The notes under the pieces: generated by a model
The model's input: the letters and a program-made list of their open reading frames with translations, nothing else
Told to the model about the DNA's origin: nothing
Database searches by the model: none
Assembly (NCBI GenBank): GCA_000310025.1
Contig: FN648512.1
Coordinates: forward strand, 62,001-126,000
Length of the DNA stretch: 64,000 bases
Direction of reading: 5' to 3'
Origin: Ectocarpus siliculosus
Taxonomy: Eukaryota; Sar; Phaeophyceae; Ectocarpales; Ectocarpaceae
In this document: in pieces, positions 25,801-35,086 of the stretch
How the letters are laid out: the number at the start of each line of letters is the position of its first letter
Position numbering within the stretch: the first letter of the stretch is position 1
Made by a program: the position numbers and the translations under genes

Positions 25801-28800
25801 CCACCGGGCAGACATAGGGTCGCACGTACGGGAAACAACCTCCATGTGCACCATGGAAGCTCGCCCCAATGCACCGTTCTCCTACCTGCGGCACCTTACG
25901 AGCAGGCGAGGCTTGAATCGCAAGGGCTACCCAGCTATCGAAAGATGTCCAAAGGGCTCGGCGGTAAAGACGTCGTGTTTTTGTGGGTCAGAAAGACGCT
26001 CGACTCATCGGAGTTCATCACCGAGATACAGATCACACACGCGGATCCCTCAAACGCCGGGTGGGTGTGTACCAATTTTTCAAGGATTCTAAGTTTGAAA
26101 TGCCTTAGGTGTATTCTTTGGCGGTATGAACGGCATGCTTTGTGCAAATTGAAAGCTTGGGCTCGAAAGTACAGGCTAGTCGCTAGGCATGACAACACGC
26201 GAGAAGTAGCCACAACGGTTGAGGTACTCATGATTTTCCTCACCCTCAGGACAGCGCCGGTCTGCTCTGAACACAACCAAAACAGAGAGATAAATCCTCC
26301 CGGATCCATGCCACGAGGGCAAGGCTTGTGAATGATCGGTCGGCACACAACCGGTATCTGTGACCCATCTGTCTGGTGAAAGGATGCAACGATGAATTCC
26401 CCACCCTTGTACCGAAGTGTGTCTTCAACGTAAACGACCGTTTGCCACATGTTGATCATTTCGCAATTTGGGACAGGCCTTTCTTCCTAGTTTCTTTGAA
26501 CGCGTCGACGTCGCTCTTTTCTGCACTTCCCCCAGCTACAAGAACTTGAAGCCGCTCGGGTTCACGTCTTGGGGTCATCCACAGCTGGCTGCGAAGGTTG
26601 GCGGGCAGCCAAGCATTTTGTTGTGGGGAAAAAGGGACCCACACAGTGATGGCATCGCGGACATCGACCTGTCGTACAACCAAGCAGACGAGGTGCAAAG
26701 CTCGAGACTCAAGGGTTCGGTGCCGGGTATTGGTTGTCTGCATTCTTCTTCTAGGTCGGATACCGTAGTTGTTGATGAGAACGTCCCATTAATTGCCCTG
26801 ACTTATGCAATACACGGTATCGACGTGGGTTGGCCCTGCTTTGAGTAGAGACACAAATGCACGTCACAGACAAAATCTCTTGTTTTTGAAGGGGCTCAAA
26901 ACCGCAACGACTGCGCCAACAATCTGCTGGCGTTTCGAGAAATATGACGCCGAACCTGAGTCGGATGCACCTTTGTTGTCTGTGATTAACGGCGTTCAAA
27001 CACACAGAAAAAACTGGCGGACGTGGGCTTCAAGGTGGTGCCGGGTGCATTGGTAGATTGCGGTCTTCCCGATGTCCGACTTTGGTACAACAGCATCAAG
27101 CGCGGCGCCCATACACTCCCCACCGTCAAAGTTATCCTCCACGAGATTGGCGAGGTTCGAAGCATGCGCAAGCAGAACCCAGGTGAGAGGCACACGCGTG
27201 CCGTTTCGCTGGAGACACGGAAAAAATTACTTCGTACAAGGCAATAATCCCCGGTAGTACTCTCTTCGGTTCCCGAGAAGGGGCACAAGGGGACAGTTTA
27301 CGTTTGTTCCGGGGTTTCTTGGAAAAAACGCATACTCTACAGCTTCACCGTGGCTAAGCCCGGGCTTTCGGAAACAACAGCGTAGATACGCTACGTTGTG
27401 CGGAAGTCTCGCACTGGGAATTTTTTTGCTGTTTGGGGAAGGGCAGAGCATTGCATATACCAAGAATACGGTGCTGCCGGTTCTGACGGAGTCTTGTAGT
27501 GAGGAGGCCAGAGGTCAGGAGTACGCTTTGATTGGAGGGTTAGGCCGCCCAACAACAGCCGATTTGAGAGTCTTCAGTCGCAGTCCCCGATCTTACGCCC
27601 CGTTTCGATAGCTTTGCCATGTATACATGCTCGAATGGACCATTGTACACATTGTTTCACGCAGCTTGCGACGGAGTACGAACTTGCTTTATATGCTCGA
27701 GAGCTTCCAGGAAATGAGTCACAATTGCGGGTCACGGTAAAGTGGTAGCTTCGCGACTGGCATGGTTCGACATAACTTTAAGCGCCTAGAACGCGGGAGA
27801 TCGTTTGCCCATTTTCAGGCCAACGTGTGCGAGAGCACGGATGGTCTTGGCCGCAGAATCGGCATGGGTGCCGTGATAAATGTATTTCTACGGCTGGTTC
27901 TGGAGCGCTAAGGCCAGAGAAGCTGAACACGGGCAGTCGCTTCGGCGTATTTCGGAGATTGCCCATTTCTTCAACATTCAAGTTCGTGAAACACACTCAT
28001 ATGTCTGTGCCTAATGCAGGCGATGCCACGCTTATGGACGTCGAGTCCAAGTTGGAGTCCAAGCTTGCCCAGGTGAGTGGACGCCAAACCACAGCAGCGT
28101 ATACACCGAATACTTCTGTCGTAGATGACAAACGCATCTTATTCATGTTGCCAGTGCCCAGGTTTTCTAGGAATATTGGCTTTCGTGGAGAGTTGTCGTT
28201 GTTTTGGGCGGTACAGCCACGTTTTGAAGAACCTTGGATAGCTTCGCCTCAAACGTTACGGAAGGCTGAACGCAGCGGGATGGGGTCGGCTATCAAAAGG
28301 AGCTGACACGTGCAATGATAACAAAAAACCATTTCTGGAATGGAGTGCCTGCGAAGCCAGCCCTCTGTCATTCGGTTCATGGAGCACCTCGTCAAGTTTC
28401 AAACAACGCCTCAGGCTCAGGATCCTGTTCAGTGTCCCTTGGTCGTCAGCACAAGAATCGTAAGAGAGCCATCCACTGCGACAAATTCCGCCTGAAGCTC
28501 ACTACCGAACTAGACCATCAAATCGTTGGACTATCCAGACCCCGCTCACGTCGTTCAAGCGATGCATTAAAAGAGCTCCGAAACGACACGAAATACCAGG
28601 AACCATACCCCCGCCTCTGACTCCGTTGCCGGCATTGTTGGGGAATTGCAGGCACGCGAGGCAGAAGAGAGAAAAGCTGAAGACCGCAGCAACCCCCTCA
28701 AGAGCGCGATCGAAACCTATGCCCTCACCGGAATGGATATCGACGTCTTCATCTCCCACTTCGCGGCGATCGATGTTGAGAGAAAAGGTGAGCAACCCGC

Positions 28801-31800
28801 GATACCTACACAACATTTTGATGCTAGGAGACACGCATCCATGAGGGGTCCAAGTAGACCAATATCAATTTTAATCCGGAATCACACATTGTACAAATAA
28901 CGATCAGAGAGCCTTGGATGTAGTCGCAACGACGAGCCAAACGCACCAACCAACACGTCCGTAACCTGTTCGTATGACTGATCTTCTCGCCTACTGGCTG
29001 CTCCTAGGTGTCTACGTACCAGTCGATTTACACTGGTTTCCCATTTTTCGGACCGATTGGTTCGTGGGAAATTAGTTGTTTATGTTCGCGTCAACTGGTT
29101 TCCATTGGAATGAGCTTTTCCCTGCATTGGTTTGTGTACGTGTGGTTTTGATTCACCGCTCTCATTTCTTGTGCAGGGACAATCGGCGTCGGGGCGTTCT
29201 TCGAGTACTTCGAGTGGCCTCGAAACGCTTTCGCCAACCATCTTTTCAGCTTCATGGAAGCAACAGACGAGGATGGCCGAGTGGATTTTGGTGATTTTGT
29301 GAAGGTAATGTGTGTGGATAAGTTTTCGTCCTACTTGTTCTGGCGACAGGCTCCCCATTTTTTGTGGTGGGACGTGTACTGCACTCTTCAGTGTTGTGGA
29401 ATACTACACTTTTCAGTGTATTTTTCGTACAACTACAACCATCCAGGGTCACACAGGACGGTAAACACCGGGGTTATTTTTCTTACCGTTTTAATTTTCG
29501 TGCCCCACCTCCCCCCCGTAGCGCAACGATGTTTGCCATCGGGGTTGGGTTTTCGTCGCTTGGCAACGACGTTGTAAAACAGGCCGCCCCCCCTGGTGTT
29601 TGCCATCGGGGTTGGGTTTTCGCCGCTTGGCAGCGATGTTGTAAAACAAGCCGATCACTTCGTGAGCTCGGCAACCAGGCTACCGCTTTTTTTTTCGTCT
29701 TTGTTTTCTTTTTTTGCGGTAACCATGAATGGTGGTCGAGAAGATTATGTTGTGCGGGGTCGAGAAGCCTCACTCCGCGCAAATGGGATAATCGCACGTT
29801 GTGTTAAATTGGTCAAGCACCCTCGAGGCAGTTACACAGCGCTTCCAACTGTCTCCGGAAGTGAAACCACCAGAAAATAAATTAAGTCATACGCAGCTGT
29901 CATCCGTAAGCAAGGAAGTAAGCACAAGATGCCGAACACCCTCAGCAGGATGCAGCGCACCCCTCATGCGACTCGCTGAATACCTCACGGCGCTTCGCGC
30001 TTGGTGATGTGAGAGCCCGGTCCGGTGAGAACCCAGCGTGCTCCGTCCCGGCTTTGTAGGGATGCGAGGTCAATGGTCAAACGACTACGGCATGCACGAC
30101 TATGAGTACACCCCCCCCCCCCCCCCCCCCCCTCGGAGCTGTCACAATNNNNNNNNNNNNNNNNNNNNNNNNNNNNNNNNNNNNNNNNNNNNNNNNNNNN
30201 NNNNNNNNNNNNNNNNNNNNNNNNNNNNNNNNNNNNNNNNNNNNNNNNTTAAAATTGTTAAAGAACCTTAGGGGAAGTTAAAAAGGGTTTTAAATTTTTT
30301 CGGGAGGGGAAACTCCGGGAAATTAATTTAATTTTTGGGGAGTTTTTTTTTTTAAGAAAGGAATTAAGAAAAAGATGGGAAAAACTTTAGGAGGGTTGGG
30401 GGGAACCCTTATTGGGATTGGGTGATTATTTAAGGGGGTTTTGGGTTTGGGGATGGGAGAGCCGGGTTGGGTGAAAACCAAGGGGGTTCTTTCCGGGTTT
30501 TTTGGGGATGGGGGGTAAAGGTTAAAAGGATTGGGGAATGCAGGATTTGGGTTAAACCCCCCCCCCCCCCCCCCCCACCTCCCTCCTGCTGTGCGTGCTG
30601 ATTTTTTTTTCGCGAGAAAGTCCAGTCGTCCCTTTCCCTCGTAAACGGTGCTAGCGTCGAAGTTTGGTACTCACGAGAGCTTTTCAGCTGTTGTTCGCTT
30701 TCACCCGCAAATTTGAAATGTTTTCATCTCAGGGGGACTCGAAGTCACGACTTTACGATTAGCGTTTTCGAGGTTACCACTAGACCAACGGGGCGACCGG
30801 TGCATCGATTGCATCATATGTGGACAGCATTGAAGGCCACGCTCAATGTGCAATCGTTTCGCATGTCAACCGCATACAGCCCGTGCTACACACGTTAAGG
30901 GCACGTGAATAGTCGTCATGAAGTTTTCTTGCTGATCATGACCGCCCTACATAACGATGCTACATACTACATACCGGAGAAAAAACATCTCTTCAACAAC
31001 GGCCCTCGTGCATGCACATTTAATAATCACGAAGGTGTTACTGGATAGAGCGCTACACTCTTCTACTTCCCACTAGCAAGCCAATCCCCCCTCGCCTCTC
31101 GTCCCGTCTCCTCGTGCGTGTTGGTATTTTCATACGTGCGATGAACTCGCGTGGTCTTGCTTGTGGAACGACACTTCAAACGTCTCATCGGCGGGGAATC
31201 GGTCTGTTCGGCAACCAACATCGGCGTCCCCGACCTCCTCTCAGCTAGTTTGTTCCTACTGTATGTTCGGAAAGGCGGATCTTTTGAGATACGCCTACAC
31301 GGTCTACGATCAGGGGAAAGGGTGAGGTGGCCATGACGGTTATGTCTTATCGAGCACACACGGAACCTGCCCGCAATTCGTGACACAATTTCTTCAGCAG
31401 TGCCAACACGTATTTCGATTGGTATTTTGTTGATGAGGAGATGTGTTTCGTGGGAGAATTCGGTGGGGCTCCAAGCATGACGAAGCCTGTGGAATGTTTT
31501 CAGGTCCATGGCGACTATTCCTTTTCCTGCAGAATCCGATACTATCAACAGCACAACCATCCTGTAACTTGACGTGTGAAACAACGACCGTCGCTCTCTG
31601 CCAAAACCAGGATATCATGTTTTGCATGCAATATACTGTGGCGACATACCTCGAATATCCACGGTGCCCCCTGGCTGAACGACACGGTACTTTGAGATGA
31701 ACCTAGTTGGTTCGTTGGTGATTCATGCACAACCAAGTTGACAAACGCTTGTTGAGTTACCAGCCATATTGGTTTTTCCCCTTCAAGCAGTCACGATCTT

Positions 31801-33789
31801 GTGTCACATATGCTCCTTTCGGTTCGCACAGCCACGCCCACCCAAAAACCCCGCCCCGTCGGCATGCTTCCGTCTCGGTCGCAGAAAATCAATACTGGTG
31901 CACGGATGGTCCTCCCGGGCGAGTATTTTTTCTCAGCCTTGTACTGTTACGGTTAATTCTTGTACCACAAGGGTCGTTTCTTACATTCTAATCGTCGTTC
32001 TTCTTTGCCTGCGTTGCCTCATACGCCGCCAAGATACGTGTCGTTCGAGGACCTGCTAAGCTTGCTCAACGACGTCCACAAGACCAACTCCGGTCCGATC
32101 GAGCGAGCCCTTCGCGACGCTGATATCGAGAGGATCGGCAAGGCAAGGCACTTTCGTGGCTTCTACGCATATGCTTCGTAGGAGAGAAATTGGCAGAATC
32201 AGGACTTCTTGCACTCTAGCATTTAAAGCTTCACTGACATGTCCGTACAGTTTGCTGGCGTCATGATTATATAAAGACATGATGCTGCTCGGAAGGGCTA
32301 CTGCGATTTTCGCAGTGCCCGGTGATAGTCTTCTCCAACGCAATGAATATTTGTCGAAGCGCTTGGCGTGCAAACCAACGCCCCAACATCCCTGTTGTCG
32401 CCACGTCCGACCACAAGCAGCTGTCCTTCAACCATTTCTTGGACCTCGACAAGCGCTTTCCAAAGATGTTCTACCCGGTGGCCAACCTCCAGGTGATAAG
32501 TACTACACACCCCCGAGGTCGTTCATGTGTCTAGATTCTCTCCATTGCGATGTCCAGAAGTGAGAAATCCCCAGGTTCGCTGAGTTGGGTTTTTAAACGC
32601 GAAGGGAGAATTCCTCGGGAGGACACAACCTGAACGGGGAATTCCTCGGGGGAACACCCTTGCAGTCGAAATTCGCGAAGTTTGGTTTGAATACAACAGC
32701 AGTTCCGATGGACACACATGGAGTCACTTAATTTGAAAGTTCGACAACTCCCCGGGCGCAAGTCATGGGAAAAAAAGTAGAATTGACATGGTGTCCTCAC
32801 GTTTTCGTTCCTTCAACCGGAAGCGTACGAGACGTGCGGGAGCAAGTTGCATTACATGAAAACATATGGGCAGAAAAATCAGTTTTTTTGTTGACCCTTT
32901 ACATTTCTGATTTCTGCCTACCGTTTGCCTGCCACACTGCGTTTCATGACGGCAGTCCGAAATGAGAAAAATGTTTCTGGGAGACGCGTTCTGGGTAAAG
33001 AAATTGCTGATTTTCAACGAGGGCCGAGAGAACATCATCAAGGAAGCCGACGGATCAGCATCCAAGGCGGTGAGGACCCCGAACAACTATTATACTTTTA
33101 ATGGAGAAAGTGGGATGTGGTGAACTATGTGTATGTACTGTAGGACGAAGATGTTCTTGATTTATTCTTCCTTCAATACAGCATTTTCCAATTTCTCGAT
33201 GTTGAACTCTGTTGAAGAGCTGAAGATCGCAAGCCGGCTCGCGTGCTGGGGTAGGCACCCCCTCAGTGTGATCGAAGGGTTGCATCCCTTTCAGCTAGTG
33301 TGCTTGGTGACACGACTTCCATGTCCGGCATACGATCGCGCCTTTTCTTGTCGATTACGGTTATCTTCACCCTTACTCAAATATTGGCAGTCGGTTCCAC
33401 TCCTCCACGCTTGGTTCACGTTCAAAGCCTGTGCGTGTCCTTCATCGCCTTGCAATACGAAAAAACACCTCACCCCCTTCCCTCTGCTCTCTCTCTTCGT
33501 GGTGGTGGTGTTTGATAAACCATTTCCCACGCCACAGTTGGGTTCTACTTCGTCTCATGAACACTGCATGCACCATAGACGATATTAATTGTAACTCACC
33601 ACGTGTATGATCTGCGACGGTTTTTCATGCCCACAGCTCAAGGCGAAACTACGAGAAGAGGAGCTCATGTACCTGAAAACCAAAATGAAAAAGGCGTTTG
33701 CGGCGACTCCGAAGAAGACCCAGATGGTGGCTAATCGGGCGCGGCAGAAGATCGAAGGGTCAAAATGGATGTCAAGACTTCTGTCGTGA
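22810..33789 (+). CDS. MABP-like beta-prism / EF-hand protein (about 693 aa, 15 exons)
   Basis: Exons: 22810-22965, 23988-24143, 25434-25586, 25643-25825, 25906-26060, 26536-26692, 27008-27182, 28020-28072, 28652-28787, 29177-29304, 31245-31321, 32034-32142, 32316-32492, 32956-33069, 33637-33789. The sum is 2082 nt, in phase throughout, ending in TGA. Order: basic N-terminus, Ala/Lys-rich helix, a segment I cannot assign (about 105-216), three MABP-like modules (about 217-380), a charged linker, EF-hand-like units (about 425-570), and a basic C-terminal helix. The MABP domain of MVB12 and DENN proteins is a beta-prism linked to membrane association. EF-hands usually sense Ca2+, but the loops here are degenerate. 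The first exon is least certain, and extra exons may exist between 22966 and 23987. The intron 29305-31244 contains an assembly gap. Confidence 0.75.
25906..27182 (+). other. Three MABP-like repeats (beta-prism) of the EF-hand gene
   Basis: Three exons encode three homologous units of about 52-58 residues. Unit 1 has YRKMSKGLGGKDVVFLWVRK followed by FITEIQITHAD. Unit 2 has GFTSWGHPQLAAKVGG, then ILLWGKR, then GIADIDLSYN. Unit 3 has GFKVVPGALVDCGLPDVRLW, then LPTVKVILHE. The shared pattern is G-(F/L)-x(n)-G-(G/L)-x(2,3)-(V/I)-x-L-W, then (I/V)-x-x-(I/V). It matches the three-fold internal symmetry known for MABP beta-prisms. One unit per exon suggests growth by exon duplication. Confidence 0.7.
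29531..29653. repeat. Two-copy tandem repeat, 67-bp period
   Basis: A segment starting GTTTGCCATCGGGGTTGGGT occurs at 29531-29585 and again at 29598-29652 with a few substitutions, separated by a C-rich spacer. It lies in the intron 29305-31244 and is not coding. Confidence 0.8.
29768..30118. mobile_element. Second copy of the 364-bp element (3' end merges into poly-C)
   Basis: It aligns over almost its whole length with 10734-11085 in the same orientation, including the shared motifs CACTCCGCGCAAA, AAATTGGTCAAGCACC and ATGCGAGGTCAATGGTC. The 3' end runs into a C tract of more than 20 bases at about 30110-30132, just before the assembly gap. No target duplication could be seen because the 3' flank is lost. 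Confidence 0.78.
30149..30248. other. Assembly gap (100 N)
   Basis: Exactly 100 unknown bases, an arbitrary length typical of scaffold joins. The gap follows a long C homopolymer and lies inside the intron 29305-31244 of the MABP/EF-hand gene. Confidence 0.99.
30249..30580. other. Low-quality sequence, corrupted copy of the pre-gap element
   Basis: The segment is full of homopolymer runs and lacks normal composition. Its landmarks follow those of 29800-30118 in order: GAAA..AAATAAATTAA, AAG-AAGGAA-TAAG, GATG-GAGAGCC-GGT, then a C tract at about 30557-30576. This looks like poor base calls over the same repeat, not genuine DNA. Confidence 0.7.
30733..30800 (-). repeat. tRNA-derived SINE head
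   Basis: On the minus strand it carries a perfect A-box, TGGTCTAGTGG (matching TRGYNNARNNG), and a B-box-like GACTTCGAGTCC at tRNA spacing, headed by GCCCCGT. The acceptor and T stems do not pair, so it is a retroposon head, not a working tRNA. It is related to the elements at 18906-18978 and, more distantly, 51800-51874. Confidence 0.6.
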
Positions 33790-35086
33790 TGTATGGTGGA
33801 TCTGGATGAAGATCGAAACCATAACGATAAGAAATCTATGAGACACAAGAACATCCTAGGCCTAGCCTCTACCGGCTTGCCACGTACTTTCGTGCTTGAC
33901 ATGTCACAACAACGCGTGCGTAAGCGACCAATGTCGAAACCTTGCTGGGAACTGGAAACGCCTAAACGAACGCCTTCTTGAAGTTCTTCTCACATCGAGA
34001 TCTAGATGTCTCTTTGTGCCTGGGTGCCCGAGACACTGTTTTAGAATATGCGGGGAGAACCAACCTGACTCTACATATTTTATGTACAATGTACATGTAG
34101 TAAACGTGCACCAATCGTTTCCATATTGCTTTCTGTGAGGTATGCGGGATGAATGTAGTATTGGCGGTCATTCTCTTTTTGGCTTTCGTAGGCAAACGGG
34201 CAGCGCGTGTATGGGAAATTTAGAAACAAGATGAGTCCGACCAAAGAGCGTTGCCGATGCGACCTTTCCATGATGGTGTCATGTGGGAGAGGCTATCACG
34301 TGATAGACTAGATATATACTGTCTACGTGAGCACTTGGGTTTCTTCTGGTGTGAGAGGGTTTGATTTAGCAGAATATTGACCATCGCACTTAACTGTTGA
34401 TCGGGGAGGTACATGTTCGTTGAAAGACGTTATAATCATCAGACCGTACGCGTCGATGCGAAAAAGTGCGTCAGCATTCAGTCTCGCCGCCACTCGATGG
34501 CATGCTCCTTAGGACTCTTGGGTCCTTCAGAGGCTACGGCCAAAAAACCGTTTCAAACGAAACATGATGTGCAAGACCGTAAGACTGCCACCATTTGCAC
34601 CCACTGATATGTTGGCTCGCTTTCTATTTCAGTAGGATCCTGATACCACAAGTTAAACACCTTCACTAAAACGCGGCTACACAACCGAAGCCCTCCTATT
34701 GGCCAGTCGGTATGTAACATGTTTTTTTTTTTTCTTTTTTTTTGTCTTTACTTCAAGTCAGCGCTCACAGCACTAGTGCCGTTTACTCCAACCCGTGGTC
34801 ACACAGAAGAGCCCCTCTCTACTATCCCCTCCTGCGGTACATTGCCTTCGGTTTTTAATGCGAGAAGAGTTCAGCACTCTCTTCCCTCTGTGTACACACG
34901 AACTAGCGCTATTGCAGAGCCTTGTGTTTTTCGCGAGGGGTGAGGAGGGCGGGGGAGGTGCCTTGTACGAAGAAAGAAGCGCGAGCGCGTCCTTAGAGCA
35001 CAGAGAAGCGAGAATGGGACCAAATCGCACCCGACCCCCACCTTTGGCAAGGGTTGCCACCAACAGCACGTTGTTCCGTCAAACGA
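33790..35086. other. Intergenic region, no gene supported
   Basis: No convincing exon was seen. It carries a T-rich homopolymer stretch at about 34720-34745. A long open frame at 34795-35328 lies in a different frame from the following oxygenase exon and has no recognisable domain, so it is not called. Confidence 0.45.

Larger units (their letters stand above)
28652..33069 (+). other. Degenerate EF-hand block of the MABP gene
   Basis: Helix-loop-helix units are visible around IDVERKGTIGVGAFFEYF, MEATDEDGRVDFGDFVK, VYDQGKGYVSFEDLL and HKQLSFNHFLDL. The loops depart from the 12-residue D-x-D-x-D-G consensus. The first lacks the acidic residue at position 12. The second has Ala at position 1 and Asp at 12. 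The third is one residue short with Gly at the metal positions. The fourth has no acidic loop. The join at 32142 uses a GC donor. Confidence 0.65.
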
